Shown here piece after piece: positions 1 to 6,694 of a DNA stretch of 17,564 nt. Below the pieces are notes generated by a model. That model did no database searches. It saw only the letters and a program-made list of their open reading frames with translations, and was not told where the DNA came from. Source of the stretch: an uncultured Eubacteriales bacterium (GTDB lineage: Bacteria > Bacillota > Clostridia > Monoglobales > UMGS1388); the NCBI GenBank assembly GCA_900551345.1, contig URVP01000016.1, positions 1-17,564 of the forward strand, read 5' to 3'. Made by a program: the position numbers and the translations under genes. Every line of letters starts with the position of its first letter. Position 1 is the first letter of the stretch.

Positions 1-26
1 GTATAATATTTTATTTGTAAATAGTT

Positions 27-32
27 TATAAT
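27..32 (+). promoter_or_regulatory. possible -10 element for the XRE regulator gene
   Basis: TATAAT at 27-32 would start transcription near position 39 and give a leader of about 26 nt before the ATG at 65. No convincing -35 lies 17 nt upstream (AATATT at 4-9). Another TATAAT at 2-7 would have its -35 outside the window. In DNA this AT-rich such matches arise easily, so this is weak. Confidence 0.25.
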
Positions 33-64
33 AATCGTAACAAATAAATTATAAAGGTGTTTTT

Positions 65-313
65 ATGAACGATTACAATGAAAAAGAATATGAAATGTTC
101 ATAATAAAGATAGGCTTAAAGGTAGGATATTACAGACGGCTTGCCAATATGACTCAGGAACAGCTCAGTGAAAACAGCGGGATGTCCTTAAATTTTATTT
201 CACAGCTGGAAGGTCCCTCCGCTCCGTATGTTCCGTCCTTGAAATCTCTTTATAAAATAAGCAAGGTTTTGGGCGTGCCCGTAAGTAAATTGTTAGATGT
301 GGAAAATGATTAA
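65..313 (+). CDS. small XRE-family helix-turn-helix regulator
   Basis: An 82-residue protein that is almost entirely one HTH_3/XRE DNA-binding domain. Residues about 15-78 hold the five-helix fold: a first helix (KVGYYRRLANM), the turn-helix pair TQEQLSENSG / SLNFISQLE, and the C-terminal core SLKSLYKISKVLGVPVSKLL. The phrases T-Q-E-Q-L-S and I-S-x-L-E are classic for this family. There is no sensor, membrane or protease domain, so any ligand or partner is unknown. The start at 65 is supported by AAAGGTG at 53-59, five bases upstream. The gene ends in its own intrinsic terminator and is about 230 nt from the next gene, so it is not in the glycan operon. It could regulate the neighbouring promoters, but nothing in the sequence proves that. 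Single-domain XRE proteins are often repressors or autoregulators. Confidence 0.9.
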   Translation: MNDYNEKEYEMFIIKIGLKVGYYRRLANMTQEQLSENSGMSLNFISQLEGPSAPYVPSLKSLYKISKVLGVPVSKLLDVEND

Positions 314-341
314 AGACTGCTTGCATGGCAGTCTTTTTTTA
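312..341 (+). terminator. intrinsic terminator of the XRE gene
   Basis: Arms AAAGACTGC (312-320) and GCAGTCTTT (328-336) pair perfectly over 9 bp around a 7-nt loop, and a T run continues to 340. The upstream arm overlaps the TAA stop codon at 311-313. It separates the regulator from the DUF4886 gene. Confidence 0.88.
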
Positions 342-370
342 TTTCCTGTTAAAAAGGAATTGTTACTTCA

Positions 371-399
371 TTGACAAAAAATGTGAATAAATACACAAT
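371..399 (+). promoter_or_regulatory. possible upstream promoter of the DUF4886 gene
   Basis: TTGACA at 371-376 is a perfect -35 consensus. CACAAT at 394-399 lies 17 nt further on and matches four of six -10 bases. If used it would give a leader of roughly 135 nt, in which I see no riboswitch-like structure. It is weaker than the promoter at 458-486 and could be a second start. Confidence 0.35.
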
Positions 400-457
400 A
401 TTTGGTGAGTATATGTTAAATTGAACTAAAATGTACCCTTAATAACAAAATAATTCA

Positions 458-486
458 TTGATGTCAAAAACTGTATCGTTTATAAT
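458..486 (+). promoter_or_regulatory. sigma-A type promoter of the DUF4886 gene
   Basis: TTGATG at 458-463 and a perfect TATAAT at 481-486 are separated by exactly 17 nt. Transcription would start near 493, giving a leader of about 50 nt. A clear ribosome binding site (AGGGG, 535-539) precedes the ATG at 544. This is the best promoter in the window. Confidence 0.65.
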
Positions 487-543
487 ATTGTTAACATAAA
501 CATGGCTTAAGGGCATCGAATATTATAAGAAAGCAGGGGTATC

Positions 544-3075
544 ATGAAAAGATTAGTTTCGTTAATTCTTACACTGTCTGTTATTTTGATGGTGTGTCCT
601 TTTACTCTTGTATCGGCAGATACTATGTCTTCCGGTACGGTAACTGATGATTTCAGCATGCCGATTGAATCAAACTACAATATTACTGAAAGCAAGGGTC
701 TACAGTACAACAGCTTTGAAAAGGGATACAGAGCTGCGTATAAAAGCAGCTTGATTGGGAGTGCCCCTCAATATGTGCTTCCTTTTATGGTTGTCGGGGC
801 ACCTGTTAACACGTGCATCAGCGAATTGCGCTTTACAGGTAAAATAGCATATTGGAACAGCAATATTGCTGATTTTAAATTTGAACAGCTAAACAGCGAC
901 GGTCAATATGAAGAGATTACAAACTTTACTGTGACCGAAGGAGAAAAAAGCGGTAATTTTACATTAAAAACATATACTGTTGCAGTAAATAATGTAAGAA
1001 ATGTAAGAATAACCATGCCTGCAAAGTATGGTGAAAATTATAATGCATATATGCTTAGTCTGGAATTCGACTGGACAGAAAGCAATTGGCAGGATATAAC
1101 ATCCGGCGAATGTGTATATGATTGCACCGTTAGTCCTGAAAAAGTGCCGTATACTCAAAATCATACCGAGCTAAAACAAAATTGGGACAAAAAATCATGG
1201 ATGCGTTCAGGTGACGGAGTTTCGGAATCATATTTTGTTATAAAAGCTCCCGTCAATACGATTATAACAGGGGTTTCGGCCAACGGAACCATATATAACA
1301 GTTTTAACGGAAGTAATGAATTTTTATTTTCAGAGTCTGATGACTGTGTTAATTTTACACCTTTGGTAATGGAAAGTGATCAACCGGTATCAGACGGTGA
1401 GTACGAGACAAAGACTTACACCATATCGGGTATGCGGGGTGCAAAATATGTAAAGATACAGCTTCCGGTTACCCCCACTGAGGCGTGGAAGTCAAAGCTT
1501 AACAGTTTTTCGTTTAAATGGGAAACCGGAGATGTTAAGCCGGCACCCATAGAATATACTTCCGATGCGGATATTAAAATCGACGGTAAACCGATTGGTG
1601 ACAGCTTTGCTGATTCGGAAGGTGTATTGACGGCAGACCTTACCGTAACAAGCACAAATCCTGATGCGGTTGATGCCAAGGCGTATATTTGTCTTTATGA
1701 AGACGGTGCTTTATCAGATATTGCTTTTGACAATATAACCATAAATCAGGGAAGCAATACTTACTCTGTGGAGGGTATTAATAAAGTTAAGGGTATCGGT
1801 GATGAAATCAAGATATTTGTATGGTCCGAAATGCGTCCTTTAACTGTTGCTGTTTGCAAAACTCATGTTGACCCTCCCGTCATTGAGGGAGAGTCCATAA
1901 AGATTTTGGCTATAGGAAACAGTTTCAGCGTGGACGGAATGGAATATCTGTATCAGATTGCAAAGGATGCAGGTATACAGCAGGTTGTATTAGGCAATTT
2001 GTATATCGGCGGCTGTTCTTTGGAGCAGCATTGGGGAAAGGCAAATACTGATACCGCTTCGTATACCTATTATAAAAATGTCAGCGGAGAATGGACCTCA
2101 TCTGCTCCCAAAACCATGCTGGAGGGCATACAGGACGAGAATTGGGATATAATCACTCTTCAGCAGGCGAGCGGCAGTTCGGGCATACCTTCTACTTATA
2201 CTCCTTACCTTGAAAATTTGATTGACTATGTTAATGCCAATAAAACCAATGATAATGCGAAACTGGGCTGGCACATGACATGGGCATATCAGCAGGATTC
2301 CACTCATGCAGAATTTTCCAAATATGATAAGTCACAGGAGACTATGTACAACGCCATAACCTCTACCGTGCAGAATGTAGTTGTGCCGACAGATGCATTT
2401 GATTTTATCATTCCCTCCGGTACGGCTATACAGAATGTCAGAACAAGCTATATAGGAGATACTCTTACCAGAGACGGTTATCATTTAAGCTATGGCCTGG
2501 GCAGATATACGGCGGGTATGACATGGTTTAAAGCGTTAACCGGCAAGACGATAGACAACATCACTTTTGTTCCTTCTTCGTCAGATTTCACTGACGAGAA
2601 AATAGAAATAGTGAAAGAAGCCGTAAATGCTGCTTGCAGCAATCCTTTTGAAGTTACAAAGTCCTCCTACGAGAGTATGGGTGATATTAATTTTGACGAT
2701 TATACACTTCTTGAATGGACTCCCACAGCGTCAAGTTATTGGAATTCCACCGAATCCAGCAGCATGAAAAAAGGCATGAATCAATATATAGCAACTCCCA
2801 TGTTTAATAAATATGACCTGCCGGACGGAAGCATTATTGTAATTGACGAAGGGTATCAGTACAGACCTGAAGGCTGGATAAATATGGATATTCTTAACAG
2901 TTCTTCGTCCAGACCCGGTAATGTAACACAAAATATTGTTGAAGTAGGCGCAATTTGGTGGGGTAATTTTAATTACAGAGCTTTTAATATTTCTGTTGTG
3001 GGCGCTTCGGAGGATCTCAGCGATAAGGTTGAAGAAGCTGCATCCCACTTTAGGATTTATATACCGAAAGAATAG
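544..3075 (+). CDS. secreted DUF4886 / SGNH-type esterase-like protein with two repeat modules
   Basis: An 843-residue exported protein. The signal peptide is residues 1-25, with likely cleavage after V-S-A. Two beta-rich modules of unknown family follow (about 36-180 and 181-330), then an Ig-like domain (about 334-442) with the end motif K-I-F-V-W. A DUF4886 domain covers about 450-685. It shows SGNH-hydrolase blocks: G-N-S-F-S with candidate nucleophile Ser460, I-G-G-C-S as the oxyanion block, and D-G-Y-H with candidate Asp644 and His647. The usual G-x-N-D block III is not visible; L-Q-Q-A-S-G takes its place. A C-terminal region (about 700-843, with D-E-G-Y-Q-Y-R-P-E-G-W and H-F-R-I-Y-I-P) often accompanies DUF4886 as I recall it; its function is unknown. 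DUF4886 sits in the SGNH clan, so carbohydrate esterase activity, such as deacetylation, is reasonable but unproven. The gene has its own promoter and terminator. Start chosen by AGGGG at 535-539. Confidence 0.85.
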   Translation: MKRLVSLILTLSVILMVCPFTLVSADTMSSGTVTDDFSMPIESNYNITESKGLQYNSFEKGYRAAYKSSLIGSAPQYVLPFMVVGAPVNTCISELRFTGKIAYWNSNIADFKFEQLNSDGQYEEITNFTVTEGEKSGNFTLKTYTVAVNNVRNVRITMPAKYGENYNAYMLSLEFDWTESNWQDITSGECVYDCTVSPEKVPYTQNHTELKQNWDKKSWMRSGDGVSESYFVIKAPVNTIITGVSANGTIYNSFNGSNEFLFSESDDCVNFTPLVMESDQPVSDGEYETKTYTISGMRGAKYVKIQLPVTPTEAWKSKLNSFSFKWETGDVKPAPIEYTSDADIKIDGKPIGDSFADSEGVLTADLTVTSTNPDAVDAKAYICLYEDGALSDIAFDNITINQGSNTYSVEGINKVKGIGDEIKIFVWSEMRPLTVAVCKTHVDPPVIEGESIKILAIGNSFSVDGMEYLYQIAKDAGIQQVVLGNLYIGGCSLEQHWGKANTDTASYTYYKNVSGEWTSSAPKTMLEGIQDENWDIITLQQASGSSGIPSTYTPYLENLIDYVNANKTNDNAKLGWHMTWAYQQDSTHAEFSKYDKSQETMYNAITSTVQNVVVPTDAFDFIIPSGTAIQNVRTSYIGDTLTRDGYHLSYGLGRYTAGMTWFKALTGKTIDNITFVPSSSDFTDEKIEIVKEAVNAACSNPFEVTKSSYESMGDINFDDYTLLEWTPTASSYWNSTESSSMKKGMNQYIATPMFNKYDLPDGSIIVIDEGYQYRPEGWINMDILNSSSSRPGNVTQNIVEVGAIWWGNFNYRAFNISVVGASEDLSDKVEEAASHFRIYIPKE
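649..1083 (+). repeat. module copy 1 in the DUF4886 protein (subtype B, divergent)
   Basis: Residues about 36-180. It keeps the shared pattern: a P-F-M-V-V-G-A-P-V-N strand, a central F-K-F-E-Q-L strand, an L-K-T-Y-T-V-A strand, V-R-N-V-R-I-T-M-P, and the closing L-S-L-E-F-D-W. It is one of the most divergent copies. Subtype B copies lack the W-G-D-F-x-D-N-T-F-F signature. Confidence 0.6.
1084..1533 (+). repeat. module copy 2 in the DUF4886 protein (subtype B)
   Basis: Residues about 181-330. It contains S-Y-F-V-I-K-A-P-V-N, F-L-F-S-E-S-D-D, Y-T-I-S-G-M-R-G-A-K-Y-V-K-I-Q-L-P and the closing L-N-S-F-S-F-K-W. It aligns well with copies 2 and 4 of the protein at 8882-11185. Confidence 0.7.
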
Positions 3076-3116
3076 TATTTCTTAATTACATTAATCAAAG
3101 AATAAATCATATACTT

Positions 3117-3128
3117 TGAAAATTTTCA
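3117..3128. promoter_or_regulatory. 12-bp perfect palindrome, possible operator
   Basis: TGAAAATTTTCA is a perfect inverted repeat just upstream of the terminator hairpin. It resembles the outer halves of a catabolite-responsive cre element but lacks the central CG. It lies more than 120 nt upstream of the likely -10 of the transporter operon, so its role is doubtful. Confidence 0.2.
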
Positions 3129-3139
3129 TTTAACTCTCC

Positions 3140-3187
3140 AAAAGAAGAAACAAACGGCTTATGCTGTTTGTTTCTTCTTTTTGTTGG
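3140..3187 (+). terminator. strong intrinsic terminator of the DUF4886 gene
   Basis: The arms at 3140-3155 and 3166-3181 are perfect complements over 16 bp (5' arm AAAAGAAGAAACAAAC). Inside the loop, G3157-C3158 can pair with G3163-C3164 and leave a TTAT tetraloop. The descending arm is T-rich and followed by further T. Because the arms are A-rich on one side and T-rich on the other, the hairpin could also terminate on the minus strand. Confidence 0.85.
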
Positions 3188-3227
3188 AAAATAGACAAAA
3201 TAATCTACCAAATTACGCTTTTATCTA

Positions 3228-3260
3228 TTTTAATGAAAAATTAATTATATTATAATTAAT
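3228..3260 (+). promoter_or_regulatory. weak promoter with an overlapping 21-bp palindrome, transporter operon
   Basis: TATAAT at 3251-3256 is a perfect -10. The -35 position (TTTTAA, 3228-3233, 17-nt spacer) is poor, as is usual for activator-dependent promoters. A perfect inverted repeat spans 3240-3260: 10-bp arms ATTAATTATA and TATAATTAAT flank a single T. It covers the -10 and so could be an operator. All its bases are A or T, so chance is a real alternative. Transcription would start near 3263, about 26 nt before the ATG. Confidence 0.45.
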
Positions 3261-3288
3261 ATAGCATAATTAGTAAAGGGAGATAACG

Positions 3289-4218
3289 ATGAGGCATACA
3301 GAAATTAGGCTTAAAACAAAAAAGTTTGTTAACTGGCAGCTTTACAGCATGCTTATTCCCGGGCTGGCACTGATGCTTATTTTTAACTATCTGCCCATGG
3401 CGGGGATAGTTTTGGCTTTTAAAGATATAGATTATTCGGGAAATATATTTAGCAGTCCGTGGATTGGGCTTAAAAACTTTGAGTTTTTATTTAGAACTCC
3501 GGATGCTTGGGTTATAACCAGAAATACGCTTCTTTATAATTTTGCTTTTATAGTTCTGGGACTTGTTCTGTCGGTTGCTTTGGCAATACTTTTAAATGAG
3601 CTGAGACAGAAAAAAGCGGCAAAGCTTTATCAAAGTTTGATTTTCCTTCCCTATATATTATCTTGGGTTATCGTAAGCTTTTTGCTGTATGCGTTTTTAA
3701 GCCCCGAATATGGCTTTATAAATAAATACATATTGCCATTTTTGGGAATCGAAAAAATTCAGTGGTACACTGAAGCCAAATATTGGCCTTATCTGATAAT
3801 ATTTTTAAATCTATGGAAAAATGTGGGATATAACAGCGTGGTCTACATTGCCGCCATTGCAGGTATAGATAAACAGCTTTACGAAGCTGCCGAAATTGAC
3901 GGAGCAACCAAATGGCAGCAGATAAAATATATAACCATTCCAAGTTTGTCCACATTAATGTTTATTCTGACCATATTAAACATTGGTAAGATATTCTATT
4001 CGGATTTCGGATTGTTCTATCAGGCAACACTTAATTCAGGCCCCTTGTATCCTGTAACAAATGTTGTGGATACATATGTATTCCGTGCCCTGATGGTTAC
4101 GGGAGATACGGGAATGGCGGCTGCGGCGGCACTGTATCAATCCGTGCTTGGATTTATTCTGGTTGTTTCAGCCAATTATATTACTAAAAAAATCGATCCT
4201 GACAAGAGTTTATATTAA
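3289..4218 (+). CDS. ABC sugar importer permease, LplB type
   Basis: A 309-residue inner-membrane permease, a normal length for the LplB branch of MalF-like carbohydrate permeases. About six hydrophobic segments are visible: near residues 19-45, 80-104, 112-134, 163-190, 218-245 and 272-296. The cytoplasmic EAA loop that docks to the ATPase is Y-E-A-A-E-I-D-G-A-T (residues 198-207), followed by I-P-S-L. It would form a heterodimer with the product of the next gene, 8 nt downstream, and receive cargo from the lipoprotein at 5160-6644. Start supported by AAAGGGAG at 3275-3282 before the ATG. No ATPase gene is nearby; in Bacillus, permeases of this kind share the MsmX ATPase, which is the likely solution here. 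The substrate is an oligosaccharide by family; the exact sugar is unknown, with aldouronates and other plant or host glycan fragments as candidates. Confidence 0.93.
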   Translation: MRHTEIRLKTKKFVNWQLYSMLIPGLALMLIFNYLPMAGIVLAFKDIDYSGNIFSSPWIGLKNFEFLFRTPDAWVITRNTLLYNFAFIVLGLVLSVALAILLNELRQKKAAKLYQSLIFLPYILSWVIVSFLLYAFLSPEYGFINKYILPFLGIEKIQWYTEAKYWPYLIIFLNLWKNVGYNSVVYIAAIAGIDKQLYEAAEIDGATKWQQIKYITIPSLSTLMFILTILNIGKIFYSDFGLFYQATLNSGPLYPVTNVVDTYVFRALMVTGDTGMAAAAALYQSVLGFILVVSANYITKKIDPDKSLY

Positions 4219-4226
4219 GGTGAGGT

Positions 4227-5123
4227 ATGAAAATGAACAACATAAAATATAAACACAGCCAAAAAGCCAATATATTTATACATATATTATTCATAGCACT
4301 TTCGCTGCTCTGCGTTTTGCCTTTAATTCTGGCGGTGAGTGTTTCGTTTACGGACAATCTTGCTCTTACACGGTATGGATACAGCTTTATACCCAAAGTT
4401 TTCAGCTTGGATGCATATAAATATGTCTTAAACAATGCCGCCTCCATGATTAAAGCATACGGTGTAACTATCTTTGTTACGGTTGTGGGAACATTGCTCA
4501 GCACATTGGTTATATCCATGTATGCGTTTGTTATTTCCCGTAAGGATTTTAAGCGCAGATCGTTATTCACATTTATTATGTTTTTTACAATGCTCTTTAA
4601 CGGAGGTACGGTTTCATGGTACCTTGTATGTACGGGTATAGGGCTTAGAAACAACCTTCTGGCATTGATTTTGCCCTACTGCTTTAATGCCTGGTATTGT
4701 GTGATAATGAAAACTTTCTTTGCAACAAATGTTCCGTCCTCATTGATTGAATCGGCAAAAATCGACGGTGCGGGAGAATATATGATTTTCTTTAAAATAG
4801 TTCTTCCCATATCATTGCCGGGGCTTGCAACCATAGCTTTGTTTTCCTGTCTGGGATACTGGAATGACTGGTGGCTGCCTTTGATGCTTGTACCTGATAA
4901 CAGTCTTTCAAATATACAGTATTTGCTTTACAGAATTATGAGCAATGTTCAGGCCATTTCTTCTAACTCCAACCTGACGACCAGCCTCTCAATGGTAGAA
5001 TTGCCTACCGAAAGTGTACGAATGGCACTGTGTGTTATTGCAATGGGACCTATAGTCCTTGCTTATCCGTTTTTCCAGAGATACTTTATTGAAGGTCTTA
5101 CAATCGGAGCAATAAAGGGGTAA
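4227..5123 (+). CDS. ABC sugar importer permease, YtcP/LplC type
   Basis: A 298-residue membrane permease of the MalG-like YtcP/LplC branch, partner of the preceding permease. Hydrophobic segments lie near residues 15-33, 76-98, 110-130, 141-162, 186-207 and 264-285. The EAA loop reads E-S-A-K-I-D-G-A-G-E (175-184) followed by I-V-L-P. The C-terminus ends in Y-F-I-E-G-L-T-I-G-A-I-K-G, a typical tail for this subfamily. The Shine-Dalgarno region AAGGTGAGG (4217-4225) sits close to the first ATG at 4227; an in-frame ATG at 4233 has better spacing and may be the true start, shortening the protein by two residues. The gap of 8 nt from the upstream stop indicates co-transcription and probably translational coupling. 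Confidence 0.93.
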   Translation: MKMNNIKYKHSQKANIFIHILFIALSLLCVLPLILAVSVSFTDNLALTRYGYSFIPKVFSLDAYKYVLNNAASMIKAYGVTIFVTVVGTLLSTLVISMYAFVISRKDFKRRSLFTFIMFFTMLFNGGTVSWYLVCTGIGLRNNLLALILPYCFNAWYCVIMKTFFATNVPSSLIESAKIDGAGEYMIFFKIVLPISLPGLATIALFSCLGYWNDWWLPLMLVPDNSLSNIQYLLYRIMSNVQAISSNSNLTTSLSMVELPTESVRMALCVIAMGPIVLAYPFFQRYFIEGLTIGAIKG

Positions 5124-5159
5124 AAATAATCAAATAATATAAAAAAGGAGATTAAAATT

Positions 5160-6644
5160 ATGAAGGAATTAAGAAGATTTAAGCTACTTGCACTGATGTT
5201 GGCAGTAATGCTCTTATTTTCTGCGTGCAGCGGAACCCAGGAAACTGCTGTGCTGGAAGATGATGAGTCAAAGCCCTATGAGATTGAGTGGTATTTTATC
5301 GGTAATCTGAATCAAACTGATTATGAAACTGTAGAAAAAGCCATCAATGATTATTTGAAAGACAAGATTAATGCAACGGTTAAGATGAATGCATTGGATT
5401 GGGGTACATATGACAATCGAATCAGCATGATGCTTCAAAGCGGTGAAAAGTTCGATTTGTGCTTCACAACTCCCTGGTGTGCTAATTATGACCTTAATGC
5501 TGCAAAGGGCGGATATATTGCGCTTAACGACCTTATGGATAAATTCGCTCCCAAGACCAAAGAATTATTGGGCGATGAATTCCTTAAGGGTTCTCAGATT
5601 GACGGTAAGAATTATGCACTTCCTGCCAATAAAGAAAAAGCTCACTCCTGGGGATTTGTATACAGAAAAGATTTAGCTGAAAAACATAATATAGACATGA
5701 GCGGAATTAAAAGTTTTAAGGATATTCTTCCCGTGCTTGAACAGATAAAAAAACTTGAACCTGATATTACTCCTTTGTACATGGGCGGCGGCAGAGCTCC
5801 TAAAAATGAGCTTGATTTCCAGTCTGTTACTGCTATGTTCGGAACATTCTTTGGTGCTGATGACGGTAAAATTATTAATTTTGCTGAGACAGAAGAGTAT
5901 AAAGAAAGTCTTGAACTTGCAAGAGAGATATACCTTAACGGTTATGTTGCCGAGGACTGTGCACTTCCTACGGCTAAAGACTATAATACTTTAATTTCTA
6001 CTGGTGCTGTTTTCATGTCCTTGGAAGAACTTAAGCCGGGTAAAGCAGATGAGCTTAATTCTACGGTTAAGGTGGACGGCGTTGAATATGCACAGATAGA
6101 AACTGTTGCACCCAGAACTTCACCCGGTGATACAACCGGTTCCATGATGGCAATTCCCAGAAATTCCGAAAATCCTGCAAGAGTTATGAAGTTCTTGGAA
6201 CTGCTTAATACAGACCCCGTGCTTAATAATCTGGTTATGTACGGCGTAGAAGGCAAGCACTATACAAAAATAGATGATGAAGTTATAGAAGTAAATAAGA
6301 ACGGCGGCTATACTCAGGCAGGTTGTCAGTGGATGTTCGGTAATGTATTTATCTGCTACCGCACTCCCGATGAAGACCCTGAAAAGAATGAAAAGCTGCA
6401 AGCTTTTAACGAAGAAAGCGAACCGTCCAAACTTTTGGGATTTAATTTTGATTCAGAACCAGTTAAAACTGAACTTGCGGCGATAAACAATGTAATAGAT
6501 GAATATTCTGTGCCGCTTGAAACCGGTTCGATTGATCCTGAAGAAAATCTGCCCAAATATATAGAAAAGCTTAAATTGGCAGGTGCTGATACTGTTCTTG
6601 CTGAAATTCAGAAGCAGTATGACGAGTGGAAAAAGAATCAGTAA
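5160..6644 (+). CDS. lipoprotein solute-binding protein of the oligosaccharide ABC importer (DUF3502 C-terminus)
   Basis: A 494-residue extracellular binding protein of the LplA/LipO type. Residues 1-22 are a lipoprotein signal peptide, with the lipobox F-S-A-C and lipidation expected at Cys23. The mature part has the two-lobed family-1 binding-protein look, for example I-E-W-Y-F-I-G-N-L-N near the N-terminus and S-W-G-F-V-Y-R-K-D-L in the first lobe. The last 70 residues match the DUF3502 pattern: L-G-F-N-F-D-S-E-P-V-K-T-E, V-I-D-E-Y-S, L-E-T-G-S-I-D-P-E, and a closing Q-K-Q-Y-D-E-W. It should capture oligosaccharides at the outer membrane face and hand them to the two permeases encoded immediately upstream. 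AAGGAG at 5145-5150 sets the start. The gap to the next gene is 50 nt with no convincing terminator, so transcription likely continues. Confidence 0.93.
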   Translation: MKELRRFKLLALMLAVMLLFSACSGTQETAVLEDDESKPYEIEWYFIGNLNQTDYETVEKAINDYLKDKINATVKMNALDWGTYDNRISMMLQSGEKFDLCFTTPWCANYDLNAAKGGYIALNDLMDKFAPKTKELLGDEFLKGSQIDGKNYALPANKEKAHSWGFVYRKDLAEKHNIDMSGIKSFKDILPVLEQIKKLEPDITPLYMGGGRAPKNELDFQSVTAMFGTFFGADDGKIINFAETEEYKESLELAREIYLNGYVAEDCALPTAKDYNTLISTGAVFMSLEELKPGKADELNSTVKVDGVEYAQIETVAPRTSPGDTTGSMMAIPRNSENPARVMKFLELLNTDPVLNNLVMYGVEGKHYTKIDDEVIEVNKNGGYTQAGCQWMFGNVFICYRTPDEDPEKNEKLQAFNEESEPSKLLGFNFDSEPVKTELAAINNVIDEYSVPLETGSIDPEENLPKYIEKLKLAGADTVLAEIQKQYDEWKKNQ

Positions 6645-6694
6645 TATCATACGGTTTACAGCAAAATGATTTTGTTAGTTAGGAGGAAATAACC

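Noticed and set aside
314..543. Leader region considered for a riboswitch
   Set aside because: Apart from the terminator and two promoter candidates it shows only AT-rich sequence without a conserved riboswitch core or an anti-terminator pair.
4184..4654. Open frame of 156 codons on the minus strand
   Set aside because: It lies wholly opposite the two permease genes, has no family resemblance, and the + strand proteins are unmistakable.
5443..5994. Two short + strand open frames inside the binding-protein gene
   Set aside because: They are in another frame of a complete lipoprotein gene with a full DUF3502 end; no frameshift is needed to explain the gene.
6645..6694. CAAAATGATTTTG as a terminator after the binding-protein gene
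   Set aside because: The stem is only 5 bp of mostly A-T pairs around a 3-nt loop and lacks a following T run, so it would not stop transcription.
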